This document shows, piece after piece, positions 1 to 8,153 of a stretch of DNA of 28,417 nucleotides. How positions within the stretch are numbered: the stretch's first letter is position 1; each line of letters starts with the position of its first letter. The DNA comes from Pseudomonadota bacterium (GTDB taxonomy: Bacteria > Pseudomonadota > Gammaproteobacteria > Acidithiobacillales > Acidithiobacillaceae): positions 1-28,417 of the forward strand of contig JAKBXD010000003.1 of assembly GCA_021840785.1 (NCBI GenBank). Direction: 5' to 3'. The position numbers and the translations under genes were made by a program. Under the pieces are notes generated by a model, which was not told the origin of the DNA, ran no database searches, and saw only the letters and a program-made list of their open reading frames with translations.

Positions 1-842
1 CCGTGGCCGCTTTGTCGGCCGGAAAGCATGTGATGTGCGAAAAACCGATGGCCATTTCCAGCAGCGAAGCGGAAGGCATGGTCCAGGCTGCCACCCAGGC
101 TCAGAAGGTGTTGACCATTGGATACCAAAATCGCTGGCGGCCTGACGCGCAATATCTGCGCAAGATTTGCCGAGCCGAGGATTTGGGGCATATTTATTTT
201 GCCAAAGCGCTTGCCGTCCGGCGGCGTGGCATTCCGACGCAGGGCGTCTTCCTGTCGAAAGCGGATCAGGGCGGGGGCCCGCTCATTGATATTGGCACGC
301 ATGCGCTGGACCTGACCTTGTGGTGTATGAATAATTACGAGCCCGCGATGGTGGTGGGAACGACCTTTACCGAGTTGGCCCATCGGGGGACCGAGGTCAA
401 TTCCTGGGGACCGTGGAACGCGTCGGCGATGTCTGTCGAGGATGCCGCCTTTGGCTATATTCAGATGCGGGATGGGGCCCTCATCTGGTTGGAGGCCAGT
501 TGGGCCCTCAACACGTTGGAGACGGGGGAAGCGCAAACCCTCTTGTGTGGTACGCGTGGCGGGGCCGATATGCGCGATGGATTGAGACTCAACGGCGTGG
601 AACGGGGTGCCCTCGTCACCAAACGGCTTGAGTTGCGCGGTCGGGGAGAGACCTATGCGGAAGTTCCGTTGGAATCCCGGCCTGAATATACGGAGGCGCG
701 GGAATTTATTCGGGCCGTGCGGGGGGAACCGGCCGTAACGGTGGATGCGCGGCAAGCGCTTGTCGTGACGCGGATTCTGGAAGCCCTCTACGAATCGGCC
801 CAGACCCACCAGCCGGTGTGGCTTCGTGGAGCGGGTGCCTAG
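1..842 (+). CDS. Gfo/Idh/MocA family oxidoreductase, 5'-truncated by window edge
   Basis: NAD(P)-dependent sugar or inositol dehydrogenase of the Gfo/Idh/MocA family, which typically oxidises a sugar hydroxyl. The frame is open from base 3 to the TAG at 840-842, and the first codons fall inside the Rossmann domain. AGKHVMCEKP (residues 6-15 of the visible part) is the family's EKP motif, whose Lys contacts cofactor and substrate. GGGPLIDIGTHALDL, about 90 residues further on, carries the catalytic His of the GxHxxDL motif. About 75-80 N-terminal residues with the GxGxxG loop lie upstream of the window. The C-terminus ends like full-length relatives, so the gene is not cut at its 3' end. The stop codon lies within a perfect 7-bp hairpin (838-856) that marks the start of the structured element downstream. 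Substrate cannot be told. Confidence 0.9.
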   Translation, partial: VAALSAGKHVMCEKPMAISSSEAEGMVQAATQAQKVLTIGYQNRWRPDAQYLRKICRAEDLGHIYFAKALAVRRRGIPTQGVFLSKADQGGGPLIDIGTHALDLTLWCMNNYEPAMVVGTTFTELAHRGTEVNSWGPWNASAMSVEDAAFGYIQMRDGALIWLEASWALNTLETGEAQTLLCGTRGGADMRDGLRLNGVERGALVTKRLELRGRGETYAEVPLESRPEYTEAREFIRAVRGEPAVTVDARQALVVTRILEALYESAQTHQPVWLRGAGA

Positions 843-856
843 GGTTTGACCCTAGG
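838..856 (+). other. 7-bp hairpin spanning the stop codon; possible element boundary or terminator stem
   Basis: CCTAGGG (838-844), loop TTTGA, CCCTAGG (850-856) form a perfect inverted repeat that includes the TAG stop of the oxidoreductase gene. No T-tract follows, so a simple intrinsic terminator is unlikely. It lies exactly where the structured non-coding stretch begins, so it could be a left-end hairpin of an IS200/IS605-type element, or the terminator-like stem that class IIC group II introns use as a target. Confidence 0.5.
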
Positions 857-1390
857 CCGGCGAGGCTTTAGAAAAGCGTCCGAGGAAAGCGGGAAGTTGC
901 CGGAGAAGCCGGTCGGTGGAGCGCCGGTATACCGATCCCGAACTCCGGAAACGGATTCATGTGGGGATGCCGAAGGAAGTGTTCTTGAAAACCCCACGAG
1001 AGATTTTCGAGAAAAAGAAGGTCCTGAGCACCTGATTTCGTGGCGGGGATGTTCCCCGCCGGAGCAAGCCAGCTACCGGACTGCTTTACCGGCCAAGGGG
1101 AAACTACCCCGGGAAATCCGTCGTGCATCGCACGCAGTACTCGAGTAGGGGCTCGCTTTGCTCGCAAGGGGACGGAAAAAGGAAGAAGGTAGCGGTGGGG
1201 GACCAGACCCTCCCTGTCGCCGGAAGGAAGCTAAGTACCGGAGGGAAGCCGCTTGGAGGCTTTCTGATGAGGGGAACGGCTACGGCTACCGGCAGGACTT
1301 TCGAGGTTGCGGTTCCGACCCTGCGGAGAGATGAGCCGGAGACGGCTCGGAGCCAAACTGCGGCCTGCGAAAGAGCGAAGAATCCCCATG
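838..1390 (+). ncRNA. Large structured non-coding RNA, HEARO/omega-RNA-like stand-alone element (candidate)
   Basis: About 550 nt without a credible protein, packed with perfect stems. These are 900-905/943-948 enclosing 911-917/931-937 (one GU); 961-966/992-997; 1042-1048/1054-1060 (GGCGGGG, loop ATGTT); 1097-1100/1107-1110; 1122-1126/1130-1134 (triloop); and 1333-1338/1343-1348 with a GAGA (GNRA) tetraloop. The tetraloop is GNRA only on the plus strand, which sets the orientation. Purine-rich joins such as GAAGGAAGC near 1220 and the 3' motif GAAGAATCCCC (1377-1387) recall IS200/IS605-superfamily ends and HEARO/omega RNAs. No iscB, isrB or tnpB ORF is adjacent, so it would be a solo copy. 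Alternatives are an ORF-less group II intron remnant or an unclassified RNA. The fold is seen; the family assignment is from memory of family features. Confidence 0.5.
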
Positions 1391-1501
1391 GAAATCGGCG
1401 TTTGCCTTGTAGGTCAGTTTGAGCAGGTTTCAAATAGCGGTCAGGGGGACGGCCAGCGGTCACGACAGGTCTCAAGGATGACGCGCGGAGGAGCAGACGA
1501 T

Positions 1502-3292
1502 ATGCAGGTCAAGGCACACGAGGGTTCTTGGGGGCTGACCTCGCCGAATGGGCGGATTGAGGTGCAAGTGCGTTTGCAGGAGGGCATCGCGACCTACGCG
1601 GTTCGCATGGAGACCGCGCAGATGTTGGCGTGGTCCCCTCTAGGGATTTTGACGAGTGTCGCGGACTTTCGCGATCACTTGGTTTGCTTGGGTGAAATAA
1701 GGGCGGAGATCGACGAATCCTACACCATGGTGGCCGGCAAGACGGATCACGCCGTCGCGCATTGCCGCGAGCTGCGGCTCCGATTGGGTCGCCACCGATA
1801 CGCCATGGACTTCGTGATTCGGGCGTATGACGATGGCGTGGCCTATCGGTATGAAATGGGCGGTGTGGGGCCCATTCAGGTCTATGCCGAGAAAAGTGGA
1901 TTCGTGTTGGCCGAGCCCTCACCGTGGAAATCGTGGGCCCAAACCGTCACGGCGAATTATGAGGCATTCTATCCGCGACGTGAGGGGCATCTGAGAGGGG
2001 CCTATAATTTTCCCCTTTTACTGGAGCAATCTGGAGCTCGATGGATGCTGTTGAGTGAGGCCGGGGTTTACGGACAGTATTGTGGGTCGCATGTGATGTC
2101 CGATGAGGACGCACCGGGGTTGTTGCGTCTGGTGTTTGCGGTCGACCAAGTCAACCCGGTGCAAGCCATCCAACCGATGGCGACGCCATGGCGAGTCGCT
2201 ATTCTGACCGAAACGCTCGCCGATCTCTTCTCATCCACCCTCATTGAAACGTTGAATCCGGGGCCTGACATTGTGGATACGTCATGGATTCGGCCGGGCC
2301 GGGTTTACTGGTCGTGGTGGGCCGGTGAACCGCAAGACCGCGTGGAGGTGCAAAAAGCATACGTCGATTTTGCGGCGAACATGGGGTGGGAGTTCTTCCT
2401 TTGCGATGCGGGCTGGAAAATGGAATGGATCGAAGAGCTCCTCGATTATGCCCATGCCCGCCAAGTTGACATCTTGGTGTGGGCGCATCACCGCGACCTC
2501 CTGTCGGACGAGGATCGCGAGGAAACGCTCGCCTTGTGGGCTAGGCTAGGGATATCGGGGATCAAAGTGGACTTTTTTGATAGTGATTGTCAGGATACCA
2601 TTCGGATCTATGATGCCTTGGCGCAAGCGACCGCGCGCCATCGGTTGCTGCTGAACTACCACGGGGCCACCAAGCCTTCCGGTGAACGACGGCGATGGCC
2701 GCATTTACTCACGCGAGAGGGCGTCTATGGAGCGGAACAGTACCGTGGGATTCATGACGCCCCCACTGCCGTGCATAACTGCACGTTGCCGTTTACCCGG
2801 AATGTCGTAGGTCCCATGGATTACACGCCCGTCACCTTTTCCAAGGTACGTGGGCAGACCACGCGAGCGCACCAGTTAGCCTTGCCCGTGATTTTCGAAT
2901 CGAGTTTGCAGCATCTTTCGGAAAGCATCCCACGGTTTCGCGACTACGGGGAGGAGGCGATGGAGTTTTTAAAAGCTTGCCCAAGCAGTTGGGAACAGAG
3001 CCAGTTGATCGAGGGATATCCCGGGGAATGGGTCGTGATTGCGAGACAGCGAGGGGGCGATTGGTGGATTGGAGCGATCTCGGCGGATCCCAAGCCGAAG
3101 AGGGTTTCTTTGGCGTTGTCGTTTTTAGAAGAGGGGCTCTATCAGGCCCATCGGTATCAGGACGATGACACGGGCACCCTCATCCGTGCGGATCACGGGA
3201 TGGCCACCCCCAGGACGACCCTCGATGTGGTGTTGGCCCCGTGCGGAGGAGCGGCGGTATGGCTGCAAAGACAGTTCACCGCCCCGGTTTAG
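1502..3292 (+). CDS. Glycoside hydrolase family 97, probable retaining alpha-galactosidase type
   Basis: 596-residue GH97 enzyme hydrolysing alpha-glycosides. ATG 1502 is chosen because GGAGGAG sits just upstream; the open frame continues back to 1307 but only through the structured RNA. Residues ~10-240 are the GH97 N-terminal beta-sandwich (LTSPNGRIEV). The middle is the TIM barrel, with YVDFAANMGWEFFLCDAGW, GIKVDFF, LTREGVYGAEQ and LPFTRNVVGPMDYTP. D357 in KVDFF occupies the nucleophile position of retaining GH97 enzymes (Asp in BT1871-like proteins, Gly in the inverting SusB type), and E406 in TREG is the likely acid/base. The C-terminal ~90 residues form the small beta domain. No convincing signal peptide is visible, so it probably acts on imported oligosaccharides. 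It is followed after 160 bp by the sulfatase gene. Exact substrate is inferred. Confidence 0.93.
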   Translation: MQVKAHEGSWGLTSPNGRIEVQVRLQEGIATYAVRMETAQMLAWSPLGILTSVADFRDHLVCLGEIRAEIDESYTMVAGKTDHAVAHCRELRLRLGRHRYAMDFVIRAYDDGVAYRYEMGGVGPIQVYAEKSGFVLAEPSPWKSWAQTVTANYEAFYPRREGHLRGAYNFPLLLEQSGARWMLLSEAGVYGQYCGSHVMSDEDAPGLLRLVFAVDQVNPVQAIQPMATPWRVAILTETLADLFSSTLIETLNPGPDIVDTSWIRPGRVYWSWWAGEPQDRVEVQKAYVDFAANMGWEFFLCDAGWKMEWIEELLDYAHARQVDILVWAHHRDLLSDEDREETLALWARLGISGIKVDFFDSDCQDTIRIYDALAQATARHRLLLNYHGATKPSGERRRWPHLLTREGVYGAEQYRGIHDAPTAVHNCTLPFTRNVVGPMDYTPVTFSKVRGQTTRAHQLALPVIFESSLQHLSESIPRFRDYGEEAMEFLKACPSSWEQSQLIEGYPGEWVVIARQRGGDWWIGAISADPKPKRVSLALSFLEEGLYQAHRYQDDDTGTLIRADHGMATPRTTLDVVLAPCGGAAVWLQRQFTAPV

Positions 3293-3452
3293 GTCCCGGG
3301 GGCTTCCAGCGATCCGTGAACGGAGGTCCATGAACCACGCTGACGGGTTCCCTTCATGAGGTCAACGGCCCTGGACGATGCCCAGAGCTTCCGATGACGG
3401 GGCCGTGCCACCGGGTCGGTAGCGTGCGAACCGAAAAAAGGAGGGATAAGGG

Positions 3453-4892
3453 GTGGGCCATACGCCTCGGAATGTGGTGATGATCCTCTCGGACCAACAT
3501 AGTGTGCAGGCCTTGGGATGTTATGGAAATTCCCAGATTAGCACGCCGCACTTAGATCAGATGGCGGCGGAGGGCACGGTGTTTGACGCGGCCTATTGTC
3601 AGGGCCCGCTCTGTGTTCCTAGTCGCACGAGCCTCTTGACAGGGCGATATTGTCGCAATCACGGGGTGTACGATAACCAGCATATTTTGGCGGCGGATGG
3701 CTTGACGCTACCCCGGTGGTTGGCCGACGCCGGCTATCGCACCTGTCTCATCGGGAAGGCCCATTTCAACGGAGAACAATATCATGGCTACCAACAGCGC
3801 CCCTACGGGGATTTCTGGGGGCAGGCGCACCAACCCGATCCCGCGCGCACGGAGGCCAAGGGCGAATCGGGGTTGGGAGACTTGATTGGCGATTCGGGGC
3901 CGTCAGGGATTCCCCTCGCCCTGACTCAGACGGAAATCTGCGTGGCCGAAGCCACCCGATGGTTATTACAGCAGGTCGATCACACACCTAGCCAACCGTT
4001 TTTTCTCTCCATCAACTTCGACAAGCCCCATTTTCCGTGGAATCCTCCGACACGCTACCTTGATGCCTACCTGGAAACGGTGAGATTGCCCGCTCTGGAC
4101 CCCGACGAGCTGGGACGGATGGTCCCGTTTGTGCAGGCGGCCGCCCAGGGCAGCCCCCACCGCTACCCCGGCAACGGTCATGAAGAGCGCGAGCACGCGC
4201 GGACGCTGGCGGCCTATTATGGCTGCGTGACGTGGGTGGATGATGCCGTGGGGAGGATTCTCGAGGTGATTCGCTATCTCGGGTTGGCGGATCACACCGT
4301 CGTGATGTATACCGCAGACCACGGCGATATGCTGGGATCTCATGGTCTGTGGCAGAAAACCGTATTTTTTGAAAGCTCAAGTCGCGTACCCCTCATCGTG
4401 CAAGGACCGGATATCCCGTCGGGGATGCGCATCGCGGACCCCGTGGGCCATATTGATTTGTGGCCGACCATCGCGGCATGGGCCGGCTTGGCACCGCCTC
4501 AGGGGGGAGACGGACTGAATCTGGAGCCTTTGCTGGGGAGGAAGCCGTTGGCACGCGAGGGAATCTTTTCGGAGAGTGTGGTGTTGAAACACCCCGAACA
4601 GGCGGGGTGCATGTTGCGGACGGGCCCGTGGAAATACAATTGGTATTTGGACGGACGAGACGAGTTGTATGACCTGCGCACAGATCCAGACGAAGTCCAG
4701 TCGCAGGCGGGAAATCCTGAATATGGGGCACGTATCGGGGCGCTCCGAGAACGTCTTCACAGGTTTTGGCAACCCGAGGAACAGGTGGCGCGGTATCATC
4801 GGACTCCGCGGATGCCGCGGGAGAAGCACTTCTATTGGTGGTCCAACCAATTTGTGGCGGGTGACGGTCTGATTTTCAATGGACGGCCGTAA
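3453..4892 (+). CDS. Cys-type sulfatase (arylsulfatase/choline-sulfatase-like)
   Basis: 479-residue type I sulfatase that hydrolyses sulfate esters. It starts at GTG 3453 behind AAAAGGAGGG. C54 in CVPSRTSLLTGR is the CxPSR signature residue converted to formylglycine. Metal ligands are visible as D14 (LSDQH; relatives usually have DDQ) and D289-H290 (TADHGDMLGSHG). The C-terminal part has the usual WKYNWYLDGRDELYDLRTDPDE segment. No signal peptide is seen, implying cytoplasmic action on imported sulfated sugars. A maturase (FGE or anSME) is required and none is present in the window. Placement between GH97 and a sugar-acid dehydratase suggests it desulfates a sugar or small sulfate ester before catabolism. 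The substrate cannot be read from sequence. Confidence 0.93.
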   Translation: MGHTPRNVVMILSDQHSVQALGCYGNSQISTPHLDQMAAEGTVFDAAYCQGPLCVPSRTSLLTGRYCRNHGVYDNQHILAADGLTLPRWLADAGYRTCLIGKAHFNGEQYHGYQQRPYGDFWGQAHQPDPARTEAKGESGLGDLIGDSGPSGIPLALTQTEICVAEATRWLLQQVDHTPSQPFFLSINFDKPHFPWNPPTRYLDAYLETVRLPALDPDELGRMVPFVQAAAQGSPHRYPGNGHEEREHARTLAAYYGCVTWVDDAVGRILEVIRYLGLADHTVVMYTADHGDMLGSHGLWQKTVFFESSSRVPLIVQGPDIPSGMRIADPVGHIDLWPTIAAWAGLAPPQGGDGLNLEPLLGRKPLAREGIFSESVVLKHPEQAGCMLRTGPWKYNWYLDGRDELYDLRTDPDEVQSQAGNPEYGARIGALRERLHRFWQPEEQVARYHRTPRMPREKHFYWWSNQFVAGDGLIFNGRP

Positions 4893-4999
4893 TGCAGCCC
4901 GGGTCGAGATCGTCCGAGGCCCCACCCAGATGGGCGCTTGAGGGTGCGGCCGTCGCGCTCGGGCTCGGATGGTGCGGATCCCCAGGGAAGTCGTCACTT

Positions 5000-5020
5000 T
5001 CGTCTATTGTTCATAGATGA
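5000..5020. promoter_or_regulatory. Imperfect inverted repeat overlapping the -35 box (operator candidate)
   Basis: TCGTCTAT (5000-5007) and ATAGATGA (5013-5020) are inverted copies matching at 7 of 8 positions around a 5-bp centre, and they overlap the -35 hexamer at 5007-5012. A repressor bound here would block RNA polymerase. A second small palindrome, TTCG-CA-CGAA, lies at 5043-5052 just past the start region. Neither is linked to a known protein. Confidence 0.35.
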
Positions 5021-5035
5021 TACCGGCAGTATAAT
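5007..5035 (+). promoter_or_regulatory. Sigma-A type promoter for the enolase-superfamily dehydratase operon
   Basis: TTGTTC (5007-5012), a 17-bp spacer and a perfect TATAAT (5030-5035), 92 bp before the ATG at 5128, in the 235-bp gap after the sulfatase gene. This is the best housekeeping-type promoter in the window. It would give the dehydratase-SDR-SDR-RraA genes their own transcript. Confidence 0.7.
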
Positions 5036-5127
5036 TTAACCGTTCGCACGAATTAGCAGAACCGTGGACCCCATCGAGGGCGTCTGACGGACGGCCCCGA
5101 AATTTTCACGAGGCAGGAGGAACCTGA

Positions 5128-6486
5128 ATGACGGACAAATTTGAGGATACGCTCGCGCACGTCAATACCTTTTCGCGGCCGGCGGACCTCAAGATTACCG
5201 ACATGCGATTTGCCAAGGTGACAGGAGCCCCTTCGGGATTTTTAATGAAGCTTTATACCAATCAAGGGCTGGTGGGATTCGGCGAGGTGCGGGATGGGGC
5301 CAGTTCCACCTACGCCTTAATGCTGAAGAGTCGCCTATTAGGCGAAAATCCCTGTAATATTGACAAACTCTTTCGGCGTATCAAACAGTTTGGAGGTCCG
5401 GCTCGCCAAGGCGGCGGCGTGTCGGGGATTGAAGTGGCGCTATGGGATCTGGCAGGCAAAGCCTATGGCGTGCCCGTCTGGCAGATGCTGGGAGGGAAGT
5501 TTCGCGACCGAATTCGGATGTACGCGGACACCGCGGTGCAGGGGCGTCCTGACAGCCGAGCCATGGCTGAGGCGTTGAAGGATCGTATCGACCAAGGGTA
5601 TACGTTCTTAAAAATGGACCTAGGCATCGATCGGCTACTGGGGGAGCCGGGAGCCCTGTCCGCGCCCTTGGGTTTTCTCGAGGAGATGGAACGAGCGGGC
5701 CGCCCATATCCGGGGAACGAGGAATGGGGGTGGAGGCTACATCGCAATCGTCACTATGATGTCATGAATCTGGCCCATCCGTTTACGCACATTCACCTCA
5801 CCCCGCTTGGCTTGGATCGCTTGGAAGGCTTCGTCGCAGAAGTGCGTGAACAGATTGGCTATGAAGTCCCGCTGGCCATCGATCACTTGGGGCATATTGG
5901 CGTGCAAGACGCGATCGAACTGGCACGCCGCCTCGAACCGTACCATTTGGCGTGGTTAGAAGACGCCATCCCCTGGCAACTGACCGATCAATACCAGCGA
6001 TTAGCGCACGCCACAACCGTGCCCATTTGCACGGGCGAAGATATCTATCTCAAAGAAAACTTCCGGCCGTTACTGGAGCTTGATGCGGTCTCGATCGTTC
6101 ATCCGGACGTACTGACTGTGGGCGGCATCATGGAACTCAAGAAGGTCGGCGACTTGGCCCAAGATTACGGCGTGTCGATGGCCATCCACATGGCGGAAAG
6201 TCCGGTTGGCTGTCTCGCGGCCGTGCAGGCGGCAGCGGCGACGGAAAACTTTGTGGCCTTGGAGCATCACGCCGTGGATATCCCCTGGTGGGACGATATG
6301 GTGACGGGATTGCCCCGCCCCTTGATTCAGCAAGGATTTCTTCGCGTCCCCGAGGGGGCTGGGCTCGGCATCGAAGATTTCCATGATGCGGTCTTGGCGG
6401 CCCATCGGGATCCGGCCCGGCCTGGGCTGTGGGAAGCCACGTCGAGATGGGATGACGACTGGTCTCATGACCGCCTCTGGAGTTAG
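5128..6486 (+). CDS. Mandelate racemase/muconate lactonizing enzyme family (enolase superfamily) dehydratase
   Basis: 452-residue enolase-superfamily enzyme, likely a sugar-acid dehydratase making a 2-keto-3-deoxy acid. ATG 5128 follows AGGAGGAACC. The N-terminal capping domain (1-~135) precedes the barrel. FLKMD puts K162 and D164 at the second strand. Metal ligands are D252 (AIDHLGH), E278 (WLED) and E304 (CTGED); H354 (IHMAESPVG) is the likely catalytic base. The KxD pair, and the insertion around residues 170-225 rich in Trp, His and Pro, set it apart from galactonate and glucarate dehydratases. It heads a run with two SDRs and an RraA-like protein, the gene content of a non-phosphorylative aldonate pathway. 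Substrate is unassigned; fuconate-, rhamnonate- or gluconate-type acids are options. Confidence 0.88.
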   Translation: MTDKFEDTLAHVNTFSRPADLKITDMRFAKVTGAPSGFLMKLYTNQGLVGFGEVRDGASSTYALMLKSRLLGENPCNIDKLFRRIKQFGGPARQGGGVSGIEVALWDLAGKAYGVPVWQMLGGKFRDRIRMYADTAVQGRPDSRAMAEALKDRIDQGYTFLKMDLGIDRLLGEPGALSAPLGFLEEMERAGRPYPGNEEWGWRLHRNRHYDVMNLAHPFTHIHLTPLGLDRLEGFVAEVREQIGYEVPLAIDHLGHIGVQDAIELARRLEPYHLAWLEDAIPWQLTDQYQRLAHATTVPICTGEDIYLKENFRPLLELDAVSIVHPDVLTVGGIMELKKVGDLAQDYGVSMAIHMAESPVGCLAAVQAAAATENFVALEHHAVDIPWWDDMVTGLPRPLIQQGFLRVPEGAGLGIEDFHDAVLAAHRDPARPGLWEATSRWDDDWSHDRLWS

Positions 6487-6517
6487 CGGCCAAAACCTTG
6501 GGAAGGGAGTGGGGTGC

Positions 6518-7243
6518 ATGCAAACCGTGGCCTTCGTGACCAACGTCGATCATCCTTGGGGCAAGGCCGTGGCCGAAGAACTGTTAGTGCAGGGCTGTCG
6601 ATTGGTGGTCAATTCACCAGAGGGACGGTCTGGCCCTTCGGGGGCGATGGCGCTTCAGACCCGATTGGACGACCCGTCTCGCGTGGAACAGGCGGCCGTG
6701 GCCATTGCGTCGGCCCTAGGGCCCGTCGACGTCCTCATTCACACCGACCAGGTGGTCGAGCGGACGACCCTTCGTAGCTGTGACCCGGCGCTGGTGGACC
6801 GGCAACTCCAAGCTAATCTGTATACGGCTTTTTGGTGTACGCAGGTGTTTGGGCATCGGATGGCGCAGAGACGAAAAGGGCACCTCCTCTATGTCAGCTC
6901 GATTCACGACGAGAAGCCCACGGGATCGGCCGCGCTCTATGCGATGGCCAAAGGCGCGCTCAAAATGTTGGCGCATGAAGCGGCGGTGGCGCTGGGGGCC
7001 GCCGGAGTGCGCGTGAATCTCCTCGAACTGGGGGCCATGGCAGGGGACGATGCGCAGTTTGGAGCGGGTATCTCTCCGCTATACGAGAACTTCGCGCACA
7101 AGGTCATCGGGCGGGAACCGGGCCCCCTTACTAAGGTGGGTGCGGCGGTCGCGGGCCTGTTGAGCGACGAGGTTGACTTTATTCATGGTGCCGATGTGCG
7201 CGTGGATGGGGGACTCCTCCTGTATTATGGGGATGCGCCATGA
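6518..7243 (+). CDS. Atypical short-chain dehydrogenase/reductase with degenerate cofactor loop
   Basis: 241-residue SDR-fold protein. ATG 6518 is preceded by GGAAGGGA at good spacing; the frame is open further upstream but only over the end of the dehydratase gene. The catalytic Tyr-Lys pair is intact (Y141xxxK145 in YAMAKGALKM) with Ser at 127/128. The N-terminal loop reads TNVDHPWG instead of TGxxxGIG, and the NNAG motif is replaced by HTDQ. The C-terminal segment IHGADVRVDGG is typical of SDRs. Cofactor binding may be altered, or the protein may partner the following classical SDR. It lies 31 bp after the dehydratase gene and 109 bp before the next SDR. Confidence 0.85.
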   Translation: MQTVAFVTNVDHPWGKAVAEELLVQGCRLVVNSPEGRSGPSGAMALQTRLDDPSRVEQAAVAIASALGPVDVLIHTDQVVERTTLRSCDPALVDRQLQANLYTAFWCTQVFGHRMAQRRKGHLLYVSSIHDEKPTGSAALYAMAKGALKMLAHEAAVALGAAGVRVNLLELGAMAGDDAQFGAGISPLYENFAHKVIGREPGPLTKVGAAVAGLLSDEVDFIHGADVRVDGGLLLYYGDAP

Positions 7244-7352
7244 CGGGGGTCTGGACTGGCTTGACCCAGGAAGGAACCCGTTCAGGCAGGGCAGGCGGCC
7301 AGGTTTCATGGTGCCACGACCCCACCAACATTGTGTCTGGAGAAATCCACCC

Positions 7353-8120
7353 ATGAATGATTTGAAGGGGGCGGTCGCGGTCATTACGGGCGCCGCCACG
7401 GGGATTGGCAAGGGCATCGCCGTGAGCCTGGCCAGCCAAGGCGTGGTTGTCGGCATCAATCATTGGAATCAAGCCGCGGGGGCAGAGGACACCTTGGCCC
7501 ACGTGCGCGAGCGGGGCGGCGAGGGCATGATTTTGCCTGCGGATGTGCGTGATCGGGCGGAGCTTGCGCGCAGTGCCGAGATCATGGCGAAAACCTGGGG
7601 CCGTCTCGACATCTGGGTGAACAATGCAGCCGTGCAACCCAACCGGAGTCTGTGGGATTATGATGAGGCCTTGTTGGAAAGGGTCATGGACACCAACGTT
7701 AAGGGCTACCTGTGGGGCATCCAGGTGGCGTCGGCGCTTATGGCTCCTCGCGGATATGGTCGCATTATTAACATCTCGTCGGTGCATGGCAAACGCCCCA
7801 GTGCCTTCGATCCCGTCTATGCCATGAGCAAAGGCGCGCTGAAGATGCTGGTGCGCGAGGCCGCAGTGGAGCTTGGCTCTCTCGGGATCACGGTGAATGC
7901 CGTGGAACCGGGTGCGGTGTATGTCGGGGGCAAAGGAAATCCCCAACTGGTCGAGGCGTTGCCTCCAACGGAGTTAGGCGTGCGCCGCAGGCGATTCCCC
8001 CTGGGCCGGGTCGGGCTCCCGGAAGACATTGGACGGGTGGTCGCCTTTCTGGCCAGTCCGCAGAGCGACTATATCAATGGAGCGGCCCTGCGCGTCGACG
8101 GGGGCAGTATGTTGCTGTAA
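7353..8120 (+). CDS. Classical SDR oxidoreductase (glucose/sugar 1-dehydrogenase-like)
   Basis: 255-residue classical SDR. T12-G13...G17-I-G19 (TGAATGIG) is the NAD(P) loop, NNA follows near residue 90, and S143, Y156 and K160 form the catalytic set (VYAMSKGALKM). The C-terminal YINGAALRVDGG is the usual ending. ATG 7353 begins the family's expected N-terminus; only a weak GGAGAAA site precedes it, while the longer frame to 7173 lies over the previous gene. Context with dehydratases suggests oxidation of a sugar to its lactone, or of a 2-keto-3-deoxy acid. Close paralogues of this type oxidise glucose, galactose or fucose; specificity cannot be read. Confidence 0.92.
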   Translation: MNDLKGAVAVITGAATGIGKGIAVSLASQGVVVGINHWNQAAGAEDTLAHVRERGGEGMILPADVRDRAELARSAEIMAKTWGRLDIWVNNAAVQPNRSLWDYDEALLERVMDTNVKGYLWGIQVASALMAPRGYGRIINISSVHGKRPSAFDPVYAMSKGALKMLVREAAVELGSLGITVNAVEPGAVYVGGKGNPQLVEALPPTELGVRRRRFPLGRVGLPEDIGRVVAFLASPQSDYINGAALRVDGGSMLL

Positions 8121-8153
8121 CACAACCATCATCGTGGGAAAGGGGACGGATGC

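Noticed and set aside
885..905. RNase P RNA-like GAGGAAAG segment
   Set aside because: The other conserved RNase P blocks (including the 3' ACAGAA region) are not found, so the likeness is accidental.
1307..1501. N-terminal extension of the GH97 frame
   Set aside because: The frame is open, but it runs through stems of the structured RNA, has no family similarity, and a strong SD precedes ATG 1502.
3423..3431. CGTGCGAAC, inverse of GTTCGCACG at 5042-5050, as a shared operator
   Set aside because: A 9-bp match without dyad symmetry or further copies is too weak.
4377..4997. 206-residue minus-strand ORF over the sulfatase 3' end
   Set aside because: Antisense to sulfatase sequence with conserved motifs; no family likeness of its own.
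7179..7946. 255-residue minus-strand ORF opposite the SDR gene
   Set aside because: It is fully antisense to a clear SDR gene and has low-complexity His/Pro/Arg-rich content typical of GC-rich shadow frames.
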